Shown: positions 8,115 to 15,863, counted from the first letter of the stretch. The stretch: 40,370 bases of DNA from Alphaproteobacteria bacterium (GCA_022827685.1 JAJEIH010000129.1:1-40370), one strand, 5' to 3'. Notes: a model not told the origin generated them from the sequence alone. Translations and numbers: made by a program.

Positions 8115-8984
8115 CTAACCCACCGCCCCGCGCCGCAAATCGTCCGACCGGTGTGCACATCTCAGTGCATCGAGCGCGATAACCAGCGACTGAACCAAGA
8201 CGATATGGGGCGCCAATGGGGCGATTCTATGCACTTCGGCATCGCGCAGCACAAAACAGAGTCTGGAGTCCCGGGCAAGCCGGCTTACTTCCGAATCGGT
8301 GATGGCGAGCACCGGCACCCCGCGATTATGCGCGGCGGAAACAGCGTCAAGAAGGGTATCGGGCAACTCGTCCAGGCCAATGACGATCAACAACTCGTCC
8401 AGAGCCACGGTTCCAACCTGGCGGGACAGCGCGCCAACGGCAGGGTCCAGCAAATGACAGCGATATTCGAGCTCGATCAACCAGTATGCGAGGCAGGAGG
8501 CCACCGGAAGCGCGCGCTGATGCCCAACCAGGTAAACGGCACCCGCCTCGTTCATCAAGGTGGCTGCCCGCTGCAGCATATCCGCGTCGAGGGTGTCTTT
8601 CAGGCGTTCGACCGCCAGGATGGATGCATTCGCGAATTCGCTGAGGACCGCAGCCGGGTCATTGCCGGAGGCGGTCTCGAGCCTGTCTCGATGTTCGTGA
8701 ACCTGTTCCCGGTACGCCTCGGAGCCTTCCATCAGACGTGAACGAAAGACATTCTGCATATCAGAGAAGCCCGGATAACCGAATGTCTTGGCGAACCGGA
8801 CGACGGTCGAGGGCTGGACACCGCAGCCCTGCGAAATCTCCGCCACGGTCTGCAATGCGAACCGGCTGGGGTCTGACAAGGCGTAGCGGGCAATGCGTTT
8901 CAGATGCGGGCTGAGCGTTTCGAACCTGTCCAGGAACGCTCTGTGCAGCCGGGGATAGTCCCAGGACAGCTCTCTGCTCTCCAT
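8115..8984 (-). CDS. MurR/RpiR-family transcriptional regulator
   Basis: Sugar-phosphate-responsive regulator. The 289-aa protein has an N-terminal RpiR helix-turn-helix (about residues 25-80, including ISQGCGVQPSTVVRFAKTFGYPGF), a linker and a C-terminal SIS sugar-isomerase domain (about 120-270, with VYLVGHQRALPVA) that binds the effector. Three starts are close together; ATG 8984 is favoured because GGAG (8994-8991) lies six bases upstream, whereas ATG 8990 touches it and TTG 8996 precedes it. The gene converges on the epimerase gene and diverges from a paralogue at 9556 that retains only the SIS half. The effector is not deducible, though the polysaccharide-precursor genes on both sides suggest a phosphosugar. 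Confidence 0.88.
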   Translation of the reverse strand: MESRELSWDYPRLHRAFLDRFETLSPHLKRIARYALSDPSRFALQTVAEISQGCGVQPSTVVRFAKTFGYPGFSDMQNVFRSRLMEGSEAYREQVHEHRDRLETASGNDPAAVLSEFANASILAVERLKDTLDADMLQRAATLMNEAGAVYLVGHQRALPVASCLAYWLIELEYRCHLLDPAVGALSRQVGTVALDELLIVIGLDELPDTLLDAVSAAHNRGVPVLAITDSEVSRLARDSRLCFVLRDAEVHRIAPLAPHIVLVQSLVIALDALRCAHRSDDLRRGAVG

Positions 8985-9081
8985 ACTCATCTCCAACGCA
9001 GCATCGCCCGAACCCGACAGCGCCTTGATGACACAACATGAAACAATTTTCTACGGCCCGAGCCAAGCAGAAAAAGAAGTG

Positions 9082-9124
9082 TAATTCGAGTTATTATTGG
9101 TGGTGGAACATAATTTCAATTATG
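9082..9124. promoter_or_regulatory. Two related palindromes, candidate RpiR operators
   Basis: The AT-rich region upstream of the rpiR-like gene contains TAATTCGAGTTA (9082-9093) and TAATTTCAATTA (9111-9122). The second extends to a perfect CATAATT-TC-AATTATG dyad (9109-9124). The two sites share the TAATT half-site and start 29 bp apart. RpiR proteins often bind AT-rich dyads near their own gene, so autoregulation is a fair inference. Confidence 0.45.
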
Positions 9125-9555
9125 ATATTCGATGACATCGGAAGGAAGACACGGTGCCTCGCAGGACGAAACGCAGCATACCGGACGGAAACTCCAGTTA
9201 TGTCAATCGCCTACCGGCTTTGCCGGACCGTGGCGGATCAGGCTCGCGCGGCGCGGAGCCTGCACGCTTCATCGGGCCAAGGCCGCCGGATTGGAACCCG
9301 AACGCCAGTCCCGTTGGCCAGAGCCCCGGCATTTCGATTTGTTGCGAGCACATACCTGTCTTCTCTGTCGCCCGGCGCATTTGCCGGCAGCTCTCCACCC
9401 TTCCGGCATAATTCGGGCCTCTTTCTCCCCGAAAAGCCGTCCCGATTTCGCCCGGGGCCGTTCTTCTCCCTCCATGGGCGCTACCACAACTTCATGCAGG
9501 ACCCGGCTCCCGCCTACCCATTGCCCGACGGGAATCCGCGCGGGAGCGCCGCGCA
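9125..9555. other. Non-coding stretch, nothing recognised
   Basis: About 430 bp between the operator-like palindromes and the SIS-domain gene. Short overlapping open frames exist on both strands but none gives a recognisable protein. I looked specifically for a remnant of an RpiR helix-turn-helix that should precede the SIS domain at 9556 and could not identify one in any plus-strand frame. Confidence 0.4.
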
Positions 9556-10065
9556 ATGCTGAATGAGGTTGCAGACTCATCCATCCTCGCCATCGAAGAT
9601 TTCAAGAGGAATGTCGATGCGGCCGCTATGGATCGAGCGGTCAAGATGTTGGCCGACGCCAATTCCATCCACGTCGTCGGCTACCGGCAGGCCTCCTGGA
9701 TTGCCGCCTGCCTGTTCGACGGCCTGGTACAACTCGGTTGCCGGTGCCACAGAATCGACTCGCCCGCAAGCGTAGCGCGGCGGGCTGTCCCGGCCCTTGG
9801 CGCCAGCGACCTGCTGCTGGCGGTCTGCCTTTCCGACGATGACGATTCGGCCGTCAGGGTCGCTGCGGCGGCGCAGGCGAAGGAGATTCCGGTACTCGCC
9901 CTCGCGCACAGAGGCGACCACCTGCTGGCGGGTGCTTCCGACCTCTTCATGGCGATGCCCGCCTCCCCCGAAAGCCGCTTCGAACCCTGGGGCGCCCACA
10001 TGACGTTTGCCCAGGCCCTGCTCCTCGCACTGGAGAAGCGGCGGGCGGGGCGCGCAGCCTGTTGA
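9556..10065 (+). CDS. SIS-domain protein, RpiR paralogue lacking the DNA-binding domain
   Basis: 169-aa protein that aligns with the linker and SIS domain of the regulator at 8115-8984. For example, SSILAIEDFKRNVDAAAMDRA matches the paralogue's ASILAVERLKDTLDADMLQRA, and IHVVGYRQASWIAA matches VYLVGHQRALPVAS. The N-terminal helix-turn-helix that RpiR proteins need is absent, so it either binds a phosphosugar or partner without DNA, or is a 5'-truncated pseudogene. GGGAG lies nine bases before ATG 9556, and the frame is intact to its TGA, which argues for expression. It reads toward the UDP-sugar dehydrogenase gene 72 bp downstream. Confidence 0.65.
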   Translation: MLNEVADSSILAIEDFKRNVDAAAMDRAVKMLADANSIHVVGYRQASWIAACLFDGLVQLGCRCHRIDSPASVARRAVPALGASDLLLAVCLSDDDDSAVRVAAAAQAKEIPVLALAHRGDHLLAGASDLFMAMPASPESRFEPWGAHMTFAQALLLALEKRRAGRAAC

Positions 10066-10137
10066 AATGTCCACCGCTTGACGCGAAACCCGGCGGGGGC
10101 GAGGTTCGGCCCAGTCGGAAAGAAGAGGCGGTTTTTC

Positions 10138-11475
10138 ATGAGCGAAGGACTGTCGAAGGCGGACGCGGCGATCTCCGGCGCATTGCTTCGAAAGCTCACG
10201 GGCCGCCAGGCGCAAATCGGCGTCATCGGGCTTGGTTACGTAGGGCTGCCGCTGGCCCGCGCCTTTCATGAGGCGGGCTTTGCTGTGACCGGCTTTGACA
10301 CCGATCCCGAGAAACCGTCGCTGCTCGCAGCCGGCCGCTCCTACATCATGGATGTCGCCGACCGCGAGGTCGCTTCGATGACGGCAAGCGGGCGGTTCGA
10401 GGCGACGGACGATTTCACCCGCTTGCGTGAAGCCGATGCCGTCGCAATCTGCGTGCCGACGCCGCTCGGGCCAGACCGCGAGCCCGATCTGCGTTTCGTC
10501 GAGGCGAGCGCCCGCGCCGTCGCCGCCACCCTGCGGCCGGAGCAGCTTGTCGTGCTCGAATCGACCACCTGGCCCGGCACGACGGAAGAGGTTGTCAAGC
10601 CACTCCTGGAAGCGGGCGGCCTCCGCAGCGGACGGGATTTCTTCCTCGCCTATGCGCCGGAGCGCGAGTCTCCCGGCAGCGGCGAGCGGCGCATTCCGCG
10701 CGTCCTCGGCGCCGACGGCCCGAAGGCGCTGGCGCTCGCCCGCGCGCTCTATGATAGCGTCTCTCCTGCAGTACATGCCGTGTCGTCGCCGGCGGCGGCA
10801 GAGGCAGCAAAGCTGACTGAAAACGTCTTCCGCGCCGTCAACATCGCGCTTGTGAACGAACTCAAGGGAATCTACGCCGCGATGGGCGTGGACATCTGGG
10901 AGGTGGTCGGGGCCGCCAGCACCAAACCCTTCGGCTACATGCCCTTCTACCCCGGCCCCGGCTGGGGCGGGCATTGCATCCCCATCGACCCGTTCTACCT
11001 CGCCTGGAAGGCGCGCGGCGTCGGCCTGCCAAGCCGTTTCATCGAGCTTGCCGGCGAGATCAACGCCGAAATGCCCGAGCGCGTGATCGCCCGGCTGGAA
11101 GAAGCGCTCGCCCCGGCAAAGCTTGCCGGCAGCCGCATCCTGCTGGTCGGCGTCGCCTACAAGAAGAACATCGACGACACGCGCGAGAGCCCGGCGCTCC
11201 GGCTTTGGGAACTGCTTGCGGACCGCGGGGCCGAAGTCGCCTATCTCGACCCCCATGTGCAGGCGATCCCGACGACGCGCGGCCAACCCGCCCTCGCCGG
11301 CATACCCTCCATAGACCGGTCGTCCGAGGCGCTCGCCGGGTTCGACGCCGCCATCGCGGTGACGGACCACGACGCCGTCGAATGGGAGGCGCTGGCGGCC
11401 GCGGTGCCGCTGGTTGTGGATACGCGCAATGTTTACGATGACCGGCCGCGCCCGGCGCGGATCGTCAAAGCCTGA
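10138..11475 (+). CDS. UDP-sugar 6-dehydrogenase (UDP-GlcNAc/UDP-glucose type)
   Basis: NAD-dependent four-electron oxidation of a UDP-hexose to the UDP-uronic acid for polysaccharide synthesis. The 445-aa product has the Rossmann motif GLGYVG (31-36), AICVPTPL, the ESTTWPGTTEEV segment, AKLTENVFRAVNIALVNE with Lys225, and the catalytic cysteine Cys280 in GPGWGGHCIPIDP; the C-terminal UDP-binding domain contains VGVAYKKNIDDTRESPAL. The segment wording resembles the WbpA/WecC (UDP-GlcNAc dehydrogenase) group more than Ugd, so the substrate is not certain. ATG 10138 is preceded by AGAAGAGG; the frame opens 20 codons earlier without homology. Together with the epimerase at 6926 it would form a two-step uronic-acid route. 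Confidence 0.88.
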   Translation: MSEGLSKADAAISGALLRKLTGRQAQIGVIGLGYVGLPLARAFHEAGFAVTGFDTDPEKPSLLAAGRSYIMDVADREVASMTASGRFEATDDFTRLREADAVAICVPTPLGPDREPDLRFVEASARAVAATLRPEQLVVLESTTWPGTTEEVVKPLLEAGGLRSGRDFFLAYAPERESPGSGERRIPRVLGADGPKALALARALYDSVSPAVHAVSSPAAAEAAKLTENVFRAVNIALVNELKGIYAAMGVDIWEVVGAASTKPFGYMPFYPGPGWGGHCIPIDPFYLAWKARGVGLPSRFIELAGEINAEMPERVIARLEEALAPAKLAGSRILLVGVAYKKNIDDTRESPALRLWELLADRGAEVAYLDPHVQAIPTTRGQPALAGIPSIDRSSEALAGFDAAIAVTDHDAVEWEALAAAVPLVVDTRNVYDDRPRPARIVKA

Positions 11476-11489
11476 CCGAGGAGAGTGCC

Positions 11490-11876
11490 ATGGCGGCCAT
11501 GCGCGTCACCCACCCCGAAGTGCCGGAACCACCGCCGGAGACCTGGTCGAACTGCCTGGTCGCGGGCAACCAGATCTTCGTCGCCGGCATGACGGCGCGC
11601 AACGGCGCCGAAATCCTGGCGGACGACGAATATGGGCAGGCGCGCGCGATCTTCGAGAAGATCGCCAGGCTGCTGGACGCCGCAGGCGCCTCGATGGCCG
11701 ATGTCGTGAAGGTGGTGATCTATGTCACCGACATCTCCAGGCGTGAAGAGGTGTGGCGGGCCCGCCGGGAGTTCTTCGCCGGCGACTTCCCGGTTTCGAC
11801 CCTGGTCGAGGTGAGCGCGCTCGCCATGCCGGAGCTCAAGGTCGAGATCGAGGCGATCGCCGTCCACTCCGGGTGA
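11490..11876 (+). CDS. RidA/YjgF-family protein lacking the deaminase arginine
   Basis: 128-aa trimeric-type Rid protein. RidA proper hydrolyses reactive 2-aminoacrylate and related enamines. The fold is evident from NCLVAGNQIFVAGMTA, VVKVVIYVTDISRREE and VEVSALAMPELKVEIEAIA. In RidA the segment before V-E-V reads P-A-R-S and its Arg is essential for deaminase activity; here it reads P-V-S-T, with Ser103 at the arginine position. This places the protein with the Rid subfamilies that lack deaminase activity, or with catabolic Rid2-like proteins. GAGGAGAG precedes ATG 11490 and it follows the dehydrogenase by 14 bp, so the two may be co-transcribed. Confidence 0.85.
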   Translation: MAAMRVTHPEVPEPPPETWSNCLVAGNQIFVAGMTARNGAEILADDEYGQARAIFEKIARLLDAAGASMADVVKVVIYVTDISRREEVWRARREFFAGDFPVSTLVEVSALAMPELKVEIEAIAVHSG

Positions 11877-11925
11877 CTCGGGGGTCTGCCGGACGGCGCA
11901 GGACAATGAAGAGGTCAGCCGCGCG

Positions 11926-12915
11926 ATGAATGTCGCCGTGCGGTTCCCTGAGCACCGCTCGGCCGGCTATGAGTGGCTCCCGGACGAGGCTCCCTTCGAT
12001 CCGGGCAAGCATCTGGCGCTGGAGCCGCCGGCAAGCGTGACCGGGCTCGCCGAGTTCGGCTACGGCAAGGCCGAAATCGAGCCGACGGCCACGCCGGTCG
12101 CGGTTTCGTCGCCCTTTCGCGTGCTCTCCGAGGCCGGCGCCGAGATCATGTTGCAGACCGCCCGGCGCTTGCGGCCCTGGGCGACCCGCGCGGGCAACCG
12201 CATAGAGAACGTCGTTCGCGGTGGCTGCTACCGGTCCCGCTGGCTTCGGGATCTGTGCATCAGCCCGGAAGTCGCGGAGGCAATGTCCGCCATTTACGGT
12301 GCGCCCGTCGCGCCGCATTCCATGCCCGTGCATCTCGGACACATGAACTTCGAACCCGCCGATCCGGCGGAGGCGGTCGACAAGTGGCATCACGATACGG
12401 TCCCGCTGGACTATGTGATGATGGTTACCGACCCGACCCGGATTGCCGGCGGCCGGTTCGAGTATTTCACGGGCACGAAGGCCGAAGCGGCGGCGCTCGC
12501 CGCCGAAGGCAGAACCCCACCCCGGGACCGGGTCGTCGTCCCGGAATTTCCGGGTCCCGGCTACGCAGTCGCGCTCCATGGCAATATGGTCGTGCATCGC
12601 GCCGCCCCCCTCGCCGAGCGGGCCGAACGCATCACCATGGTCAACGCCTATGTCGCCCTCGACCGGAGCCGGGACGACCAGAGCCGCGCGCGCGACCTCT
12701 TCGGCATCGACGACGAGGAGACGATCTATACGGAACTGGCCAGGCACGCCGCCTGGCGGGCGCAAGGACGGCTCGGCGCACTGATCGAGACCCTGCCCTT
12801 CCAACGGGACCCGGAGGCGGTCATCGAGCGTCTGGAAGCAGCGGTCGAGGATGTCACGCGGGCCATCGACGACATGCGGGCCGGCCCGCGGGACGCCGAA
12901 CATTACGAGCGCTGA
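11926..12915 (+). CDS. Putative Fe(II)/2-oxoglutarate-dependent oxygenase-like protein
   Basis: 329-aa protein of no family I can name with certainty. The residues seen fit a phytanoyl-CoA-dioxygenase-like double-stranded beta-helix: H155-x-D157 in KWHHDTVPLD, a distal histidine His224 in GNMVVHRAAP, and Arg235 eleven residues later where 2-oxoglutarate is usually bound (ERAERITMVNAYV). No signal peptide or membrane segment is seen, so it is probably cytoplasmic. It starts 49 bp after the Rid protein on the same strand, with GAAGAGG upstream of ATG 11926, and converges on the cupin gene. The substrate cannot be inferred. Confidence 0.6.
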   Translation: MNVAVRFPEHRSAGYEWLPDEAPFDPGKHLALEPPASVTGLAEFGYGKAEIEPTATPVAVSSPFRVLSEAGAEIMLQTARRLRPWATRAGNRIENVVRGGCYRSRWLRDLCISPEVAEAMSAIYGAPVAPHSMPVHLGHMNFEPADPAEAVDKWHHDTVPLDYVMMVTDPTRIAGGRFEYFTGTKAEAAALAAEGRTPPRDRVVVPEFPGPGYAVALHGNMVVHRAAPLAERAERITMVNAYVALDRSRDDQSRARDLFGIDDEETIYTELARHAAWRAQGRLGALIETLPFQRDPEAVIERLEAAVEDVTRAIDDMRAGPRDAEHYER

Positions 12916-12951
12916 ACCGCGCCCGGTGCGCCCGGCGAATCCGGCCCGGCT

Positions 12952-13431
12952 TCAGTAGGGCGTGCCGTCCTTGCGGGCGAAGCGCCATTTGCCGTCCGCG
13001 CCCATGACGGCCTGGATGTCATCCTGGGGATAGCTGCCCTCATCTCCTTCCGGCCGGTCGCCGATTTCGAGGATCACCACGTCCCGGTCTCCGCGGTTGA
13101 GGATGTGGTGCGCCTCGCCCCGGGCCGGGAAGCCGGCGCACATGCCGGCGGAGAGCCGGGTTTCGCCGGACGGGGTCGCCAGTACCGCCTCGCCCTCCAG
13201 CACATAGACCAGCTCGTCCTGTTTGCTGTGGGTGTGCATCAATGCGGACTCGCCGCCCGGCGCGATCCTGGTCAGGTTCACGCCGAAATTCGTGAGGCCG
13301 AAGAAGTCGCCGAGCGCCCGCTTCTGCCGCCGCGCCATGCGGCCGGCGAAGGGCTCCGGGTAGTTGGACGGTTTCGTGCGGGGCGGCACGTCCGCGGCCG
13401 CAATGGCGGCCGGCGCCTTATCGTTCGTCAT
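12952..13431 (-). CDS. Cupin-domain protein
   Basis: 159-aa single-domain cupin. The metal-binding motif 1 is HTHSKQDELVYVLEGEAVL and motif 2 is GFPARGEAHHILNRGDRDVVILEIG, both in the central beta-barrel (about residues 65-125); the C-terminus ends in a conserved-looking KWRFARKDGTPY. ATG 13431 was chosen because the frame further upstream lies in the 5' gap and the glutathione transferase gene. It lies 50 bp downstream of the glutathione transferase on the same strand, a possible two-gene detoxification unit. Substrate or sensory role unknown. Confidence 0.8.
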   Translation of the reverse strand: MTNDKAPAAIAAADVPPRTKPSNYPEPFAGRMARRQKRALGDFFGLTNFGVNLTRIAPGGESALMHTHSKQDELVYVLEGEAVLATPSGETRLSAGMCAGFPARGEAHHILNRGDRDVVILEIGDRPEGDEGSYPQDDIQAVMGADGKWRFARKDGTPY

Positions 13432-13481
13432 CGCTGTTTCCCTTGCCGCCCGGCGGCAGGCTTCGGTCGAGGAGTTCTCTG

Positions 13482-14096
13482 TCAGGATAACCCCTCGACC
13501 GCCATCGGAACATGCCCGGGCTTCGCCGCGACCCGATCGAGCCACGCGCGGACGGCCGGATAGGCGCCGAGGTCGAAGCCCCCCTCCCCGGCTACATGGG
13601 TATAGGCGTAGAGCGCGATGTCGGCGACGGTCATGCCCTCGCCGCCGAACCAGTCCCTTCGGCCCAGATGGCCTTCCATCACGGCGAGCGCGGCGTGGCC
13701 GCCCTCCTGTTTTGCCGGAAGCTGCGCGCGCTGCAGATCCGTCAGCGCGCCGAGATGAAACCAATGGCGGACAACCGCGATATAGGGCTCGTGGCTGTAT
13801 TGCTCGAAGAACATCCATTGCAGGGTTTGCGCCCGCGCCAGCCGGTCCGAAGGAAGGAAGCGAGAGCCCTCCGCCAGATAGAACAGGATGGCATTGGACT
13901 CCGCGAGGCAGGTCCCGTCCTCGAGCTCCAGCACCGGGATCCGCCCGTTGGGGTTCTTCTCCAGGAAATCGGGCGTGCGGGAGGCCCCCTTTTCGATATC
14001 AACCTCGATGCGCTCGAAGGCCCGGCCCAGATGGGCGAGGAGGAGGCGCGGCTTGTATCCGTTGCCGGAGGTGTGGTTGTCGTAGAGGCGGAGCAT
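13482..14096 (-). CDS. Glutathione S-transferase family protein
   Basis: 204-aa cytosolic GST. Residues 1-80 form the thioredoxin-like N-domain, beginning MLRLYDNHTSGNGYK (the Ser/Asn cluster is where the catalytic residue of beta/theta-like bacterial GSTs sits) and ending with the cis-Pro segment NGRIPVLELEDGTCLAESNAIL that binds glutathione. Residues 90-200 form the helical C-domain with MTVADIALYAYTH. ATG 14096 is the start of homology; 59 earlier in-frame codons have none. The gene is divergent from the ftrA-like regulator with a 98-bp gap holding a palindrome, so the regulator may control it. Confidence 0.88.
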   Translation of the reverse strand: MLRLYDNHTSGNGYKPRLLLAHLGRAFERIEVDIEKGASRTPDFLEKNPNGRIPVLELEDGTCLAESNAILFYLAEGSRFLPSDRLARAQTLQWMFFEQYSHEPYIAVVRHWFHLGALTDLQRAQLPAKQEGGHAALAVMEGHLGRRDWFGGEGMTVADIALYAYTHVAGEGGFDLGAYPAVRAWLDRVAAKPGHVPMAVEGLS

Positions 14097-14122
14097 CGGG
14101 CATTCCTTGGAATATCGGGTCG

Positions 14123-14139
14123 GCGTCCATGATGGACGC
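14123..14139. promoter_or_regulatory. Perfect palindrome between gst and the ftrA-like gene
   Basis: GCGTCCA-TGA-TGGACGC is a perfect 7-bp dyad around 3 bp. It extends to GGTC on the left and GACC on the right with one unpaired base. It lies between the two divergent start codons (14096 and 14195), where an operator for the adjacent AraC-type regulator is plausible. No promoter hexamers are convincing nearby. Confidence 0.4.
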
Positions 14140-14194
14140 GACCGGGGAACAGTCCTGTGGCGCTTTTGCCCATTTTCGGTAAGATCGCGCCAAT

Positions 14195-15178
14195 ATGCCG
14201 GATCATCCGCCCCACTCGCATGTCGTCGCGCTCGCCTATGACGGTCTCTGCACCTTCGAATTCGGCTGTACATACGAAATCTTCGGCCTGCCCCGGCCGG
14301 AGCTGGACCGCCCCTGGTACCGCTTCCATGTCTGCGCCGCCGAGCCCGGCCCGCTGCGCGCGGCCGGCGGGCTTGTCTTCGAAGCGCCTTACGACCTCGG
14401 CCTGATCGAGCGCGCCGATACCGTTGTCGTGCCCGGCTGGCGGGCCGCGGACGCGCCCGTCCCCCGGCCCCTTCTGGAGGCGCTGAGGCGCGTCCCGGAA
14501 CGCGGCGGGCGGCTGGTTTCGATCTGTTCCGGCGTGTTCGTGCTGGCGGCCGCCGGCGTGCTCGACGGCAGGCGCGCCACCACCCATTGGCGCTATGCGG
14601 AACTGCTGGCCCGGAGTTACCCGGATATCCGAGTGGACGCGGACGTCCTCTATGTGGATGAAGGTTCGGTGCTGACGTCCGCCGGCAGCGCCGCCGGCCT
14701 CGACCTCTGCCTCCATATCGTCCGGCGGGACCACGGGGCGGCGGTGGCGAACGCCGTCGCCCGCCGGCTGGTGCTGGCGCCGCACAGGGACGGCGGCCAG
14801 CAGCAATTCGTGGCAGCGCCCCTTGCCCGCGAGGCCGGCAACGGCCGGCTGGCCGCCCTGCTCGACTGGCTGCCGGCCCATCTCGACGAGCCGCTGGCCG
14901 TGGCCGATCTCGCGGGCCGGGCCGGCATGAGCCTCCGCGCCTTCCAGCGCCGCTTCCGGCAGACGCTCGGGACGACGCCCGGCGAGTGGCTCATCCGCCA
15001 GCGCGTCGCCCGCGCCCGCGAGCTTGCGGAGACGACGCAGCTCCCGGTGGAAAGGATCGCGGCCGAGGCGGGCTTCGGCTCCGCCGAGACGCTGCGCCAT
15101 CATTTCCGCCGCCTCGTCGGCACCACGCCCGGCCGCTACCGCCGCAGCTTCGCCGGAACCGCAAAGGGGGCGCCGTAG
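14195..15178 (+). CDS. ftrA: GlxA/FtrA-type AraC-family transcriptional regulator
   Basis: 327-aa regulator with an N-terminal DJ-1/PfpI class-I amidotransferase-like domain (about 10-185; the nucleophile-elbow region reads LVSICSGVFVLAAAG) and a C-terminal double helix-turn-helix AraC domain (about 225-320, with VADLAGRAGMSLRAFQRRFR and RIAAEAGFGSAETLRHHFRR). This architecture is that of FtrA/GlxA regulators, sensors of small metabolites. ATG 14195 begins the conserved HVVALAYDGLCTFEFG sequence. It is divergent from the glutathione transferase/cupin pair, the most likely targets given the palindrome between them. Confidence 0.88.
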   Translation: MPDHPPHSHVVALAYDGLCTFEFGCTYEIFGLPRPELDRPWYRFHVCAAEPGPLRAAGGLVFEAPYDLGLIERADTVVVPGWRAADAPVPRPLLEALRRVPERGGRLVSICSGVFVLAAAGVLDGRRATTHWRYAELLARSYPDIRVDADVLYVDEGSVLTSAGSAAGLDLCLHIVRRDHGAAVANAVARRLVLAPHRDGGQQQFVAAPLAREAGNGRLAALLDWLPAHLDEPLAVADLAGRAGMSLRAFQRRFRQTLGTTPGEWLIRQRVARARELAETTQLPVERIAAEAGFGSAETLRHHFRRLVGTTPGRYRRSFAGTAKGAP

Positions 15179-15240
15179 CGGCTGCTGTATGCGCACATCC
15201 CGCCCCGTCTCGTATCCGGCGCGGCAGAAGCCCTGCGAAG

Positions 15241-15270
15241 TGTCATGGAATGTCATGTTCTGTCATGTTC
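15241..15270 (+). repeat. Three tandem 10-bp units TGTCATGnnn
   Basis: 15241-15250, 15251-15260 and 15261-15270 each begin TGTCATG. The array is the plus-strand equivalent of the one at 691-720, and both sit at or just past the 3' end of a gene and before a GC-rich palindromic region. A period of one helical turn suggests cooperative protein binding. The binder is unknown. Confidence 0.6.
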
Positions 15271-15658
15271 CGGGTTCGTGCGTCGACAACTGCCGCCGGT
15301 TCGAGGGGTTGCTTCACGGGCCGGGGCGGCGGCTGGGGGGAACCCTAATTCGCGCGTATCCCGCGCGGGCGGGGGCGCGCGTTTGCGCCGGCGCGGCTCG
15401 CGCGCCTGATTGCCCGCGCACGCGCGCGCGAGGCGCATCGCCGGCCTGGAGGCCGGTTGGGGGCGAAGGTCGGTCACGGGGTCTCGTCTCCTTTCGTGTT
15501 GCGGCGGGCGCACCGCTCCTGTCGGCATGGAGCCGGCCTGCGCCTCCTGTGCAGTCGTCCGGCGCGCCGGGTCTGCGCCAGGCGCGGAACACGCCCCGCA
15601 GATGCGGTTTCGGTTGATTGCTTCCGGTTTTATGTTCGCTTTTTATTCTGGTAATATC
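15271..15658. other. Non-coding stretch, nothing recognised
   Basis: This is the first part of a 685-bp gap between the ftrA-like gene and tRNA-Thr. 15290-15600 is extremely GC/CpG-rich with many short palindromes; 15600-15745 turns abruptly AT-rich. I see no protein and none of the diagnostic sequences of RNase P RNA, SRP RNA or tmRNA. An unknown small RNA ending at the terminator-like hairpin 15659-15692 is possible. Confidence 0.35.
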
Positions 15659-15692
15659 TTCCCCGGATTACAAGCCCCTGGGGAATTTTTTT
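15659..15692 (+). terminator. Orphan intrinsic terminator-like hairpin
   Basis: TTCCCC (15659-15664) pairs with GGGGAA (15680-15685), with a further GG/CC pair inside, and seven T follow (15686-15692). This is a textbook Rho-independent terminator on the plus strand, but the nearest upstream plus-strand gene ends 480 bp earlier, so it may end an unrecognised small transcript. Confidence 0.6.
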
Positions 15693-15775
15693 CTCTTTCG
15701 GGGCCAGCCGTCTGAAATCAATGGGAAAAAATACTGGAATGCGCCCTTTGTGTCGTCCCGGCCCCGCCTATCTAT

Positions 15776-15826
15776 CCCCGCGCACCGGCGGGGCGGCCCC
15801 CGCCTTCGCGAGGGCAGGCGGGCCGT
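15776..15826. repeat. GC-rich palindromic repeat upstream of tRNA-Thr
   Basis: Two adjacent stem-loops: CCCCGC (15776-15781) with GCGGGG (15788-15793), and CCCGCC (15799-15804) with GGCGGG (15817-15822). They resemble the dispersed palindromes at 730-903 and 39661-39765. Confidence 0.4.
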
Positions 15827-15854
15827 TTCATCGCCGGCGACGACCGGGTAGAAT
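15826..15854 (+). promoter_or_regulatory. Putative promoter of tRNA-Thr
   Basis: A good -10 element, TAGAAT (15849-15854), lies nine bases before the mature tRNA 5' end. A weak -35 (TTTCAT, 15826-15831) is 17 bp upstream. The spacing would start transcription almost at the tRNA itself. Confidence 0.4.
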
Positions 15855-15863
15855 GAGCCGGAC

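Noticed and set aside
9132-9566. Plus-strand frame upstream of the SIS-domain gene as a missing helix-turn-helix
   Set aside because: Its sequence shows no RpiR helix-turn-helix pattern and it is in a different frame from the SIS domain.
15024-15617. 197-codon frame running from inside the ftrA-like gene into the intergenic region
   Set aside because: It starts inside a confirmed gene, its translation is low-complexity Arg/Pro/Ala, and it matches nothing recognisable.
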